64,000 nt of DNA, taken from JAHBNG01 sp039028975. Lineage in GTDB: Bacteria > Chloroflexota > Anaerolineae > Caldilineales > Caldilineaceae. A program made the translations under genes and the position numbers. Location of the stretch: positions 57,834 through 121,833 of the forward strand of contig JBCCHB010000028.1 in assembly GCA_039028975.1 (NCBI GenBank), read 5' to 3'. Within the stretch, counting starts at the first letter, position 1. Each line of letters begins with the position of its first letter. A model generated the notes under the pieces. That model was not told where the DNA came from, made no database searches, and saw only the letters and a program-made list of their open reading frames with translations. Positions 35,067-43,185 of the stretch are shown piece after piece.

Positions 35067-35483
35067 ATGAGCAACCCAAATGATTGGAATAAAGCGATCA
35101 TAGAGGAGTTTCGGACAAATGACGGCAAAGTTGGTGGTATGTTTGAGGGTACAACGTTGCTTCTGTTGCATACTACCGGTGCCAAGAGCGGTTTGCCACG
35201 CCTGAATCCACTAGCTTATCTAGCCGATGGTGACAGATATGTCATCATCGCCTCGAAGGCGGGTGCACCAACAAACCCTGATTGGTATTACAATCTTATG
35301 GCTAATGCAGAGGTGAGTGTGGAAGTTGGCACCGAACAATTCATGGCCCGAGCAACAGTTGCCGCAGAGCCAGAGCGTTCAGAGTTGTATGCAAAAATGG
35401 CCAAATCGTTCGCCACTTTTAATGAGTATCAAAACAAAACAAGTCGTGTTATCCCGGTGGTGATCCTGACTCGTATTTCGTAA
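35067..35483 (+). CDS. F420-type nitroreductase/DUF385 protein (Ddn-like)
   Basis: 138 residues of split-barrel fold. LLLLHTTGAKSGLPRLNPLAYLADGDRYVIIASKAGAPTNPDWYYNLMANAEVSVEVG is the family core. Deazaflavin F420-dependent quinone or nitro reductases of this kind protect against oxidative stress in actinobacteria and Chloroflexota. Last gene in the detoxification run. Its presence suggests that the host makes F420. Confidence 0.88.
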   Translation: MSNPNDWNKAIIEEFRTNDGKVGGMFEGTTLLLLHTTGAKSGLPRLNPLAYLADGDRYVIIASKAGAPTNPDWYYNLMANAEVSVEVGTEQFMARATVAAEPERSELYAKMAKSFATFNEYQNKTSRVIPVVILTRIS

Positions 35484-35484
35484 A

Positions 35485-35572
35485 ATATAGTCTTTAAGAA
35501 AAAGATTTTTCATGCGTCCCCTTCGAAAAGCTCAGGGGGCGTACGGAAAATCTTTTTCTGGATATCTATAGT
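35485..35572 (+). mobile_element. Related inverted-repeat element, copy D
   Basis: An 88-bp hairpin element: left ATATAGTCTTTAAGAAAAAG ATTTTT, right AAAATCTTTTTCTGGATATC TATAGT inverted, with the CTTCGAAAAGCTCAG arm at 35521-35535 inside. Its right end is shared with 58337-58360, and the CCAGAAAA core with copies A-C. Confidence 0.6.
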
Positions 35573-35929
35573 AAAGGCTCACGAGCATTCAAACCGACAA
35601 TCTCGAACCCGGACAAGCCAGAACCAAAAGAGATTTCACAGAGATTCGCAGCGCAACCGTTGGTTGCAAGGAATCAGCAGACAGTGGTCGGTAATTAGTG
35701 GTTCGTACAAACATCTTCGCACATGACGTGGTTTTTACGGATGGTGACACAGAGACTCGCAAGAACAGTCAACATCATCGCGCATTGCGCAGTTTGTGCC
35801 GATCCGTAACACAGAGCCAGCACAGGGATTCATGAAGAAATGTTCGTTTGTTCAGTTTTACGCTGAGAAATGAGATTTTCTTGCCGAAAAAACACGAACT
35901 GAATTACAAAGGAAGTACATAATATTTAC

Positions 35930-35963
35930 AGAGGCCAAGTTTAACTAAAAGCTCGGCCTCTTT
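35930..35963 (+). terminator. Hairpin with T-run upstream of the MFS gene
   Basis: AGAGGCC, an 18-base loop, GGCCTCT, then TTCTG. It lies about 450 bp after the previous gene and 32 bp before the next start codon, so it may be an attenuator or leader of the MFS gene and not an operon terminator. Confidence 0.4.
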
Positions 35964-35994
35964 CTGTTCTCATTAATCACCTCGGTCCTCATCT

Positions 35995-37254
35995 ATGAAT
36001 AGAAAAACGCTTCCAATTATCCTACTCAACCTTGTGAACGGTATCGGTGGCACGCTACTGATCCCCGTCCTGCCCTTCATTATTCGTGATCTTGGCTACA
36101 GCGACGCTATTTTTGGTATGTTGTTGGCCGTTTACCCTATCTGTCAATTCTTCGGCGCACCCATTTTGGGATCGTTGAGCGACTACTATGGCCGTAAACC
36201 CATCTTGTTACTCAGTCAAGCAGGGACTTTACTAAGTTGGGTGATCTTTGCTGCTTCCTACTTCGCAACCGGTGCGTTGTGGCCACTATTGATCATTGCA
36301 TTTTCGCGGGTTGCTGACGGCATTACAGGAGGAAATCAATCGGTAGCCAATGCCTATTTGGCCGACGTTACAACAGATGAAGAGCGCACAAAAGTCTTTG
36401 GTATCTTGGGGGCATCCATGGCCGTTGCGTTGATGATCGGGCCTGCATTGGGTAGCTTTGCATCAGCGGGTTCCATTGGCTATCTCGGTGCGGCCCTCTT
36501 GGCCATTGCCCTATCGACCGTTACGCTGCTTGCTATGGTGATGCTTTTAACTGAGTCTCTTACCGACGAAAACCGCATCGGAGAGCTCGATCTAAACCCT
36601 CTGCACCAACTCAATCTGCTCAGTAAAATCGGTCATTTGACTCATGAACGCGCATTGACCCGTCTCTTTGCCACCCGGGCCATCTTCAACTTGGTCTTTG
36701 GTGGATACACAACCATTTTGGTATTATGGTACTCAGATCGATTAGGACTCAATCAGACCCAAGTCGGATTTATGCTGCTAGCAGTTGGTATCTTTCTAAT
36801 TGTTAATGAGCTCTTTCTGCTGCCATGGTTTGAAAAACGATTTGGCGATTTAGGAACTTTGATCGCCGGTTTTGCTATTACACCAATTGGACTGTTGTTG
36901 ATTCGTTTCCCGGAATCGGTTTGGATCTATCTACCTATGGCCTTTATCCTGAACTTAGGAGCAGCATTGACCTTTCCTACACTTCAATCAGTCATTACCA
37001 AGGTGGCTGATGAACGCCAAGAGGGCGAAGTCCAAGGGATTGATACGTCGATCGGCGCATTGTTCTCTGCCTTTGCACCGATATTGGCTGGCTTTCTGTA
37101 TGCCGAGACAGGCGGCACGACTCTACTCATCTTGGCCGTATTGGGTGCACTCGGCTTCCTCTTCTTGCTTGAGAGTCGCAAGGCAATTGATCATGATCTC
37201 CCTCATCCTGAAATTCATCCTGAAGCTAAAGTCCGTAAGGAATGGGTCGCCTAA
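35995..37254 (+). CDS. MFS transporter (TetA/DHA1-like)
   Basis: 419 residues, 12 helices. Motif A is GAPILGSLSDYYGRKPILLLS, and motif C-like ASMAVALMIGPALGSFAS indicates an antiporter of the drug:H+ type. A basic, Glu-rich cytoplasmic tail follows. The stop codon is directly followed by the ATG of the next gene, so the two are co-translated. Confidence 0.88.
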   Translation: MNRKTLPIILLNLVNGIGGTLLIPVLPFIIRDLGYSDAIFGMLLAVYPICQFFGAPILGSLSDYYGRKPILLLSQAGTLLSWVIFAASYFATGALWPLLIIAFSRVADGITGGNQSVANAYLADVTTDEERTKVFGILGASMAVALMIGPALGSFASAGSIGYLGAALLAIALSTVTLLAMVMLLTESLTDENRIGELDLNPLHQLNLLSKIGHLTHERALTRLFATRAIFNLVFGGYTTILVLWYSDRLGLNQTQVGFMLLAVGIFLIVNELFLLPWFEKRFGDLGTLIAGFAITPIGLLLIRFPESVWIYLPMAFILNLGAALTFPTLQSVITKVADERQEGEVQGIDTSIGALFSAFAPILAGFLYAETGGTTLLILAVLGALGFLFLLESRKAIDHDLPHPEIHPEAKVRKEWVA

Positions 37255-38097
37255 ATGTTTGAACATATGCTTGCGTTTGCCCTCGAATGGTTAGAAGAGA
37301 GGACGAAGCCCCTCTTTGTTGTTGCTGCGTTACTCGCTTACGGTTTTGAGATTTACTCCATCATGGCGGTGATGAATCCGTTAAATGATCTCAACTTCTT
37401 CCTCATCGAGGCGCTTAGTGCATTAACTACCCCTTTTAGCATTATCCTTCTCCAGGAAATGCTAGAATTAGTAGCCAAGATATCCGAAAGCAACCTGCTT
37501 TCTGCTCGTCACCAATTTGAAATTGTATTGTTGGTTATTGTCCGCAGCTTCTTTAAGAGCTTTTCCAAAGTCAACGGCTATGTAGCAGAAGGTGAATTTA
37601 GCCCGACGGTTCAGGAAGCCGTGGTGAAAGTATTCGCAATCATCATTCTGATGGCTATGATCTATTTTTTCCGGGTGATGTCTGATAGCAAATACCTTAA
37701 CTGGTACTCAGAGCAGGGAGAACGGTCGAATCTATATAAGCAAGCATTGGTTGTTGTTCTAGTAATCTTTGCATTGGTTTATCAAATAGCCTATGCGCGA
37801 AGTTTTAATGTCTTTGACTTTGTTAGTTTGATTTTTACTGGCTTGATTGTCATTGAGGCGCTCTTCTTAATCTTGGCAATTGCCAAAGGGGACTTTGGCA
37901 GATTAGTGTTGGAAAGTAGCTTGGTCATTGCTCTAATCTTTGCTCGCTTTCCTCTATTTGCCTCGAATACCCTCTCGTATATCTTATCGGTGATTGGGGT
38001 GGCTTTTGCCACGGCTTCACTCTATCTATACTATCGCGTTTCCATCAGGATGCAGGAGAACAGACAGGCTGCCGAAGCAACGGCTTCTGGTGACTAA
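37255..38097 (+). CDS. Polytopic membrane protein of unknown function
   Basis: 280 residues with about seven hydrophobic helices and a charged loop near residues 112-120 (NGYVAEGEFSPTVQEA). It starts on the base after the MFS stop codon, which strongly suggests a partner or co-regulated role. No family recognised. No ribosome site of its own, in keeping with coupling. Confidence 0.75.
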   Translation: MFEHMLAFALEWLEERTKPLFVVAALLAYGFEIYSIMAVMNPLNDLNFFLIEALSALTTPFSIILLQEMLELVAKISESNLLSARHQFEIVLLVIVRSFFKSFSKVNGYVAEGEFSPTVQEAVVKVFAIIILMAMIYFFRVMSDSKYLNWYSEQGERSNLYKQALVVVLVIFALVYQIAYARSFNVFDFVSLIFTGLIVIEALFLILAIAKGDFGRLVLESSLVIALIFARFPLFASNTLSYILSVIGVAFATASLYLYYRVSIRMQENRQAAEATASGD

Positions 38098-38152
38098 AGG
38101 GCTAGCCAGCATTCGACCCATGTTTTTCGTTAAAGTCTCCCTGATTTCGATG

Positions 38153-38161
38153 TGTTATAAT
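38153..38161 (+). promoter_or_regulatory. Extended -10 promoter before DUF4058 gene
   Basis: TGTTATAAT fits the extended -10 form TGnTATAAT, 40 bp before the start codon. No good -35 is visible. Similar TGn boxes lie before genes at 51109, 53465 and 62803. Confidence 0.5.
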
Positions 38162-38201
38162 AGGTCAATTGTAACGTGAATCATTAACCAAGGAGTTCAA
38201 A

Positions 38202-38993
38202 GTGCCCAGCCCCTTTCCTGGAATGGACCCTTATATCGAAGACCGTTCGATTTGGCCTAGCATGCATCAGCGTTTGATCACAGCTATAGCAGATTCCATA
38301 ATGCCTGATGTTCTCCCTAAATATATGGCTCATATCAATGAACGCGTTGAAATAGCAGGTGTAGGCAGCTCGTATGTACCGGATGTCATGGTTGTGAAAC
38401 AAGGGGATGAACTGAGGTCGGAACAAGTTCATCCTGGTGCCCTCGTTGCAGATACGCCAACTATCTTGGGATATTTGGAACCGGAACGTATTGTACCCTA
38501 TGTAGAAATTATCCACCGCGAAACGCGAGATGTGGTTACAATCATTGAAATCCTTAGCCCAGGAAATAAGGTTGGGCGTGAACGCGAAAAATATTTAGCC
38601 AAACAAGAAGATGTCGTTCGGTCCTATACAAATCTGGTCGAAATTGACCTACTGAGCTATGGACGAGATACAACGCTTGCTCGCAGCTTACATGATGATA
38701 AGCTAGACGACTGGCGATATACAATTAGCGTTAGTCGTGCCAACCGGCGGACCCGAATTGAGTTGTATTCTCTTGCATTAACAGATCGTCTACCACGCCC
38801 AAGTATCCCACTACGGGCAGCCGACCCTGATATTGTCTTAGATCTACCAGCTATCTTTAACCGATGTTATGATTCCGGTCGCTATGATCTAATGGTTGAT
38901 TACGACCAACCACCATCGGTCATGCTTTCTCAAGAGGAATCCGAATGGGTAGAGCAGCATTTATCTGAGGTGGGTCTTCGAAACAAGGTATAA
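38202..38993 (+). CDS. DUF4058-family protein
   Basis: 263 residues. The opening MPSPFPGMDPYIEDRSIWP and the later VVTIIEILSPGNKVGREREKYLAKQEDVVRS are diagnostic of DUF4058, which is abundant in Cyanobacteria and Chloroflexota. The Glu-Ile-Leu-Ser-Pro with a downstream Lys resembles PD-(D/E)XK nuclease-like cores of the Uma2 group, but enzymatic function is unproven. GTG start with AAGGAG upstream. Confidence 0.9.
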   Translation: MPSPFPGMDPYIEDRSIWPSMHQRLITAIADSIMPDVLPKYMAHINERVEIAGVGSSYVPDVMVVKQGDELRSEQVHPGALVADTPTILGYLEPERIVPYVEIIHRETRDVVTIIEILSPGNKVGREREKYLAKQEDVVRSYTNLVEIDLLSYGRDTTLARSLHDDKLDDWRYTISVSRANRRTRIELYSLALTDRLPRPSIPLRAADPDIVLDLPAIFNRCYDSGRYDLMVDYDQPPSVMLSQEESEWVEQHLSEVGLRNKV

Positions 38994-39087
38994 GTCTACA
39001 CGTCTCACGATAGTTGATTTGCCGAACCTATTCCCCCTGATTTCCTGAAGAACCAAACTATTAATTTGTGCGGAGCCTTTATAGACG

Positions 39088-40296
39088 ATGAGCGAACGCA
39101 ACGTCGTAGTCGTAGGTGCAGGTGCTACCAAATTCGGATCAGATCGACGGGATGCCTCCCTCCGTGATCTGGTTGTTGAAGCCGTCATCGAAACGGTGGC
39201 CGATGCCGGCATCGATGGACTAGCCCACGTCTCCCATGGCTTGACCTCCTACGAAAGTGACCACTTCAACCGCCAGATGACCCTGGGCGCGATCCTTCAC
39301 GACCACATCGGCATGACGCCCAAACCCAATGTTCGTATTGAGGGCGGCGGCGCAACCGGAGCCTTGGCCCTCCGTACAGCTTATGCCTACGTGAAGAGCG
39401 GACTCTGCAATTCGATTATAATCTATGGTGGCGAAACCAATGGTCGCAGCGTCTCTTCCGCTACCGCGCAACAATTTTTCGCCCTCTCCTCTGACGCCGA
39501 TTGGGAGATGATGGTGGGGGGAACCTATACAGCCTATTATGCAGCCATGATTCGCGAGCATATGCGTCTCTACGGTACCACCGAAGAGCACTTTGCCCAC
39601 GTGGCCGTCAAGAATCGTCACAATGCCCAGTTCAACCCCATTGCTCAACGCCCCATGGATATCACTGTCGACGACGTGATGGAATCTATGCCCATTGCCG
39701 AGCCATACAAACTGCTCGATTGCAGCCTCCTCTCCGACGGCGCAGCGGCTATGATCCTAGCTACTGAAGAGTGGGCCGCGACCCATTCCACCCACTGGGG
39801 CAACCGCCCGTCTGTCTATTTCACCGGCACTGGCTGCGGAACCGACTCCATGCGGCTGAGCGACCGACCCTTTCCCTACCCAGGGTTGGCCCACTTCCGC
39901 GGCAAGAAAGAGGCAGCTGCGGCTGCGTACGAAATGGCCGACATCACCAACCCGGCTGCTGAAATCGACGTGGCTGAACTCTACGATTCGTATAGCGGCG
40001 TGGAGATCCAGGCTTGTGAGGAACTAGGTTTCTGTTCTTATGGAGAGGGTGGCCCCGCTATGGCTGAGGGGCGATTTGATTTAGACGGGGCATTGCCAAC
40101 CAACACGTCGGGTGGATTACTGGGACGGGGCGCGCCGGTTGGGGCAACGGGCATTGTCCAAGCAATGGAGATCATGTTACAGCTAAGAGGTATGGGGGGC
40201 GAACGACAGGTAAAAAATGCCAAACGCGGCCTCACAGATACCCATGCTGGAACAGGGACGCACTGCGTTGTGAATATCTTCGAGCAGCGCGGGTGA
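39088..40296 (+). CDS. Thiolase-fold protein lacking catalytic Cys and His (Ltp2/SCP2-thiolase group)
   Basis: 402 residues. Overall thiolase superfamily architecture: the region IEGGGATGALALRTA (84-98) corresponds to the loop that normally carries the acylated Cys (usual form CASG), but has Gly88. NTSGGLLGRGAPVGATG (339-355) corresponds to the NxxGGxxxxGHPxGATG loop, with Ala349 in place of His. Tyr299 in AELYDSY and Cys393 remain. This pattern is known from thiolase-like aldolases such as Ltp2, which work with a DUF35 partner; a DUF35 gene lies 1.1 kb downstream. Possibly a retro-aldolase. Confidence 0.85.
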   Translation: MSERNVVVVGAGATKFGSDRRDASLRDLVVEAVIETVADAGIDGLAHVSHGLTSYESDHFNRQMTLGAILHDHIGMTPKPNVRIEGGGATGALALRTAYAYVKSGLCNSIIIYGGETNGRSVSSATAQQFFALSSDADWEMMVGGTYTAYYAAMIREHMRLYGTTEEHFAHVAVKNRHNAQFNPIAQRPMDITVDDVMESMPIAEPYKLLDCSLLSDGAAAMILATEEWAATHSTHWGNRPSVYFTGTGCGTDSMRLSDRPFPYPGLAHFRGKKEAAAAAYEMADITNPAAEIDVAELYDSYSGVEIQACEELGFCSYGEGGPAMAEGRFDLDGALPTNTSGGLLGRGAPVGATGIVQAMEIMLQLRGMGGERQVKNAKRGLTDTHAGTGTHCVVNIFEQRG

Positions 40297-40299
40297 CAG

Positions 40300-40920
40300 A
40301 TGCCTCTAGACAGTGAGCATCGCCAGATAATCTTGAAAACGCTTGCACTCGTTGAAAGTGTATCAGCTGATGTCGAAACAACCTCATATCTGTGGGGCGG
40401 CATGGCCCTCGATGCATACAGGGGCCAGCTATTGCGCACTCACCATGATTTGGACTACTTGACAGTCGATCTATGGCGGCATTTTGAAAAATTATGCGCT
40501 GCTTTTGAACGGGAAGGCTGTGTAGCTAAGGAACTAGTTAATGGCGATCTGTCGGTGAAGGGCATCGGCACCAGTATCCATTTTGGGCATATTGAGTTAA
40601 CTGAGTACACACGGTGGGTGCATAACCGCGATAGTAAGACGGGTGTGTTCTGTTTCCCTAATGTTTGGTTAAGCGACCTGGCTTATCTAATTGACGGGGT
40701 TGGTACACATGTGGTTGAACCAGAATTTGAGTATGTTATCAAAAGCCAACCTACCCTCTTAAATCCGCATTGGATTCCGCGCCCCAAAGATATTGATGCG
40801 TTTGAGCAAACTAAAGCTTTATTGGCGATGCGTGGGGTTGATTTGGCGAGTCTATCGTACATGGTCAGTGTTGAATCACCTTGCGATACAATTCTAGACA
40901 AGAACAACCGCGGAATCTGA
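40300..40920 (+). CDS. Nucleotidyltransferase-fold protein (lincosamide/aminoglycoside adenylyltransferase-like)
   Basis: 206 residues. The motif WGGMALDAYRGQLLRTHHDLDYL (32-54) matches the G-[GS]...DxD active site of the LinA/AadB group. The remainder is divergent, so antibiotic modification is not established; many homologues are of unknown substrate. It begins four bases after the thiolase-like stop and is followed by the GFA gene, so one transcript is likely. Confidence 0.78.
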   Translation: MPLDSEHRQIILKTLALVESVSADVETTSYLWGGMALDAYRGQLLRTHHDLDYLTVDLWRHFEKLCAAFEREGCVAKELVNGDLSVKGIGTSIHFGHIELTEYTRWVHNRDSKTGVFCFPNVWLSDLAYLIDGVGTHVVEPEFEYVIKSQPTLLNPHWIPRPKDIDAFEQTKALLAMRGVDLASLSYMVSVESPCDTILDKNNRGI

Positions 40921-40921
40921 A

Positions 40922-41401
40922 ATGACCGAAAAAAAGTACGTACCCTTACCTTTAGCAGGAGGGTGCCAATGCGGCGAGGTCCGCTACGAGATTAAAGAGT
41001 TGCCGCTAACGCTCTACGTATGTCATTGTACTGAGTGTCAAAGGCAATCATCAGCCGGATTCGGGATGTCGATGCCTATTAATCGCTCTGGCTTTAAAAT
41101 TATCCACGGCGAACCATCGGAATGGATTAGAGCTTCTGCGAGCGGACGGCAAGTCGCTTGCGCGTTTTGTTCGCACTGTGGCACGCGCTTGTTTCATGCA
41201 CCTAGCCGGAATCCATCGATTGTGAATGTCAAGCCAGGGACTTTGGATAATACGAGGTGGCTAAGACCGGTGGGCCATCTCTGGATCAAGAGTGTGCAGC
41301 CCTGGATTGTGATTCCAGATGCAACGCTCAGGTTTGATGCACAGCCGGCTGACTTTGCCCACTATTCGAAGAATGGAATAAGCTTTGGGAATAGCTTTTG
41401 A
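40922..41401 (+). CDS. GFA (glutathione-dependent formaldehyde-activating/CENP-V) domain protein
   Basis: 159-residue zinc protein. Ligand sets: GGCQCGEVRYEI, CHCTECQRQS and CSHCGTRLF, the typical CxC...CxxC...CxxC arrangement. GFA enzymes include formaldehyde adduct and S-glutathione handlers; many are unassigned. ATG lies one base after the previous stop. Confidence 0.9.
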   Translation: MTEKKYVPLPLAGGCQCGEVRYEIKELPLTLYVCHCTECQRQSSAGFGMSMPINRSGFKIIHGEPSEWIRASASGRQVACAFCSHCGTRLFHAPSRNPSIVNVKPGTLDNTRWLRPVGHLWIKSVQPWIVIPDATLRFDAQPADFAHYSKNGISFGNSF

Positions 41402-41405
41402 GCCA

Positions 41406-41960
41406 ATGATGACAAACGCAACAGGTACACAAGTTATTAATAAACTAAAACACGAAACCCTCACCGATCCGTACGCGCGCGACACGGACCCTTGGGCTGA
41501 CTTCCGCGAAGTAGAGATTCTTGAACTAGAGTGGGTACAGAAGTACCGCCATAGCTTGGGCAAGTACTCAAAATTCTTTCTGGAGCTAGAAAATGGTAAG
41601 TTTTTTGCTACTCGGTGCCCTAAATGTGGAAAGGTCTATGTACCACCCCGACCGGCATGCCCAGACGATTTATCGATAACCGAGTGGACTGAACTAAGCG
41701 GTCGAGGTGAAGTGGTCTCATGGTCGGTGCTGCACCATGCGCCCAAAATGTTGGATTGGTTGGAGACACCCTATGTTCTGGTCTATGTGCGGATGGAGGG
41801 GGCAGATACGTTGTTTGCTCATCTGTTGAAGAATTATGGAGAATTGAAGAACATTCATCATGGGATGCTAGTAAAAGTGGTTTATACAGAGGGCAAGGTG
41901 AGTCATCCCATATTGTTGATGGGGTTTGAACCGGAGACTACAGCGGATTCGGAGAAATAG
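41406..41960 (+). CDS. DUF35 OB-fold acyl-CoA-associated protein with zinc ribbon
   Basis: 184 residues. An extended N-terminus is followed by the rubredoxin-like zinc ribbon ATRCPKCGKVYVPPRPACPD (two CxxC-like pairs) and an OB fold (GEVVSWSVLHHAP to ILLMGFEP). DUF35 proteins form complexes with thiolases, HMG-CoA synthases and Ltp2-type aldolases. Start chosen at ATG 41406; a TTG seven codons upstream would overlap the GFA gene. The last codons, ETTADSEK, are formed by a repeat also found at 42909-42945. Confidence 0.87.
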   Translation: MMTNATGTQVINKLKHETLTDPYARDTDPWADFREVEILELEWVQKYRHSLGKYSKFFLELENGKFFATRCPKCGKVYVPPRPACPDDLSITEWTELSGRGEVVSWSVLHHAPKMLDWLETPYVLVYVRMEGADTLFAHLLKNYGELKNIHHGMLVKVVYTEGKVSHPILLMGFEPETTADSEK

Positions 41961-41969
41961 CGGATTTTT
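41936..41969 (-). repeat. Dispersed repeat, minus orientation, overlapping the DUF35 stop codon
   Basis: GACTACAGCGGATTCGGAGA and following CGGATTTTT match, with a few changes, 42909-42945 (same orientation) and the inner part of the direct repeats at 42057 and 43138 (opposite orientation). The repeat supplies the last residues and stop of the DUF35 gene. Confidence 0.6.
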
Positions 41970-42056
41970 GTTCGGTTGTGAGCTTCCTTCGATGCGTATC
42001 GATACGGTTGTCTGTCCAACTCTACTTTGCTAAACAACGATAGCTGGCCTACTGAT

Positions 42057-42094
42057 CAACGAATCAGTTGAATCCCCAAATCCGTTATAGTTTT
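42057..42094 (+). repeat. 38-bp direct repeat, left copy flanking the GxxExxY gene
   Basis: CAACGAATCAGTTGAATCCC continuing through AAATCCGTTATAGTTTT. It is identical to 43138-43175 except at two positions, so it brackets a unit of 1081 bp that contains the GxxExxY gene. Confidence 0.8.
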
Positions 42095-42109
42095 GCACTT
42101 CCAAATACT

Positions 42110-42898
42110 ATGCCTCACAAATTGTTACATGAAGACCTTACATACTACCTGCGAGGTGTTGCCTTTCTCATACACTCTGAACTTAAGAGTGGCCACAAGG
42201 AAGAATTTTACGAAAAAGCGTATATATGGGTACTAGATAGGGATGGTGTAGCCTTTCGACAACAACCCGTTTACAAAATGGATTATGAAGGTCATCAAGT
42301 TGGTGAATATCGCCCAGATCTCGTGATTGAATCCAATAAACTACTCATCGATTTTAAGTCGACTCCGAAGATTATCGCTTTGCACAAGGCCCAGATGCTC
42401 TCTTATCTGGCCGTAACTGAGATTGATCTCGGTCTAATCATGAACTTTGGGTCATCATCCATGCAGTTTGAACGAATACCTAACTTCGTTAGAGAACGAG
42501 ATCCGTTTGAGTGGACTCCGCAGCCAGTAACAGATGGTTCGTATCCAGAACTCCGCAACGCTATTGCCCTAGCGGTTTATAAGGTTCACTACACGCTGGG
42601 TGCTGGATTCCTCAGCCAAGTGTACCGTCGGGCGACATACATTGAACTTGGAAGGCAAGGGGTTAGCTTTGAGTATCTAACATCACTGCCACTTTCATTT
42701 GACGGTAATACCATCGCCGAAGTCCATACCAATCTGTTTTGGATCGACAAGAAAATTCTACTAGCTACGTTCGCCTTACAGTCCATTCCTGCTCATGTCA
42801 GTGAGAAGATGCGCTGGGCAATGAAAGTAACCGATTGTCAAATAGGAATGCTTGTGAATTTTTATCCAAGCAAGCTAGAAATACGCGTTTTAAGGTGA
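42110..42898 (+). CDS. GxxExxY-family protein with two tandem domains
   Basis: 262 residues. The first half (LLHEDLTYYLRGVAFLIHSEL, YEKAY, FRQQPVYKMDYEG, GEYRPDLVIESNKLLIDFKS) is a PD-(D/E)XK-like GxxExxY module with D-x(n)-D-x-K. The second half (AVYKVHYTLGAGFLSQVYRRATYIELGRQG) repeats the start of the module but its catalytic block reads AEVHTNLFWIDKKILLATFA, apparently inactive. Family function is unknown. An alternative TTG 14 codons upstream would start inside the flanking repeat; this ATG fits the family start better. Flanked by repeats, so cassette-like. Confidence 0.78.
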   Translation: MPHKLLHEDLTYYLRGVAFLIHSELKSGHKEEFYEKAYIWVLDRDGVAFRQQPVYKMDYEGHQVGEYRPDLVIESNKLLIDFKSTPKIIALHKAQMLSYLAVTEIDLGLIMNFGSSSMQFERIPNFVRERDPFEWTPQPVTDGSYPELRNAIALAVYKVHYTLGAGFLSQVYRRATYIELGRQGVSFEYLTSLPLSFDGNTIAEVHTNLFWIDKKILLATFALQSIPAHVSEKMRWAMKVTDCQIGMLVNFYPSKLEIRVLR

Positions 42899-42908
42899 CT
42901 GACCCTGA

Positions 42909-42945
42909 CAACTACAACGGATTCGGGGAACTATCGGATTTGTTT
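42909..42945 (-). repeat. Dispersed repeat, right of the GxxExxY gene, minus orientation
   Basis: CAACTACAACGGATTCGGGG followed by AACTATCGGATTTGTTT. Its complement shares CCCCGAATCCGTTGTAGTT with the direct repeat at 43138-43175. It directly follows the gene stop. Confidence 0.7.
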
Positions 42946-43137
42946 AGGAACGAGAATTAAATAATTTGGTCATTTGATGGGGCTAACCCCGAATGAAACG
43001 CGCAAGCTATTTACGATTCATTCCTTAGTGGATAAATCAAGGTTAGTCCACCTATCGAGTATTCATTTCATGATGAAGCCCCAGAACGCTGTCTCTCCGA
43101 GGCAGTTTGATTAGCGACGTCAATATTGCAAACGAAG

Positions 43138-43175
43138 CAACGAATCAGTTGAATCCCCGAATCCGTTGTAGTTTT
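43138..43175 (+). repeat. 38-bp direct repeat, right copy
   Basis: CAACGAATCAGTTGAATCCC followed by CGAATCCGTTGTAGTTTT, matching 42057-42094 at 36 of 38 positions. It ends two bases before the ribosome site of the epimerase gene. Confidence 0.8.
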
Positions 43176-43185
43176 TGGAGACCTT

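Larger units (their letters stand above)
35484..35994. other. Intergenic stretch of about 510 bp
   Basis: Holds element copy D (35485-35572), short palindromes such as GCAACCGTTGGTTGC near 35653, and the terminator-like hairpin at 35930-35963. No gene or RNA was recognised between them. Confidence 0.5.

Noticed and set aside
42977..43114. 45-codon frame MGLTPNETRKLF...
   Set aside because: Has no ribosome site and no recognisable family; could be a fragment, but the evidence is too thin to annotate.
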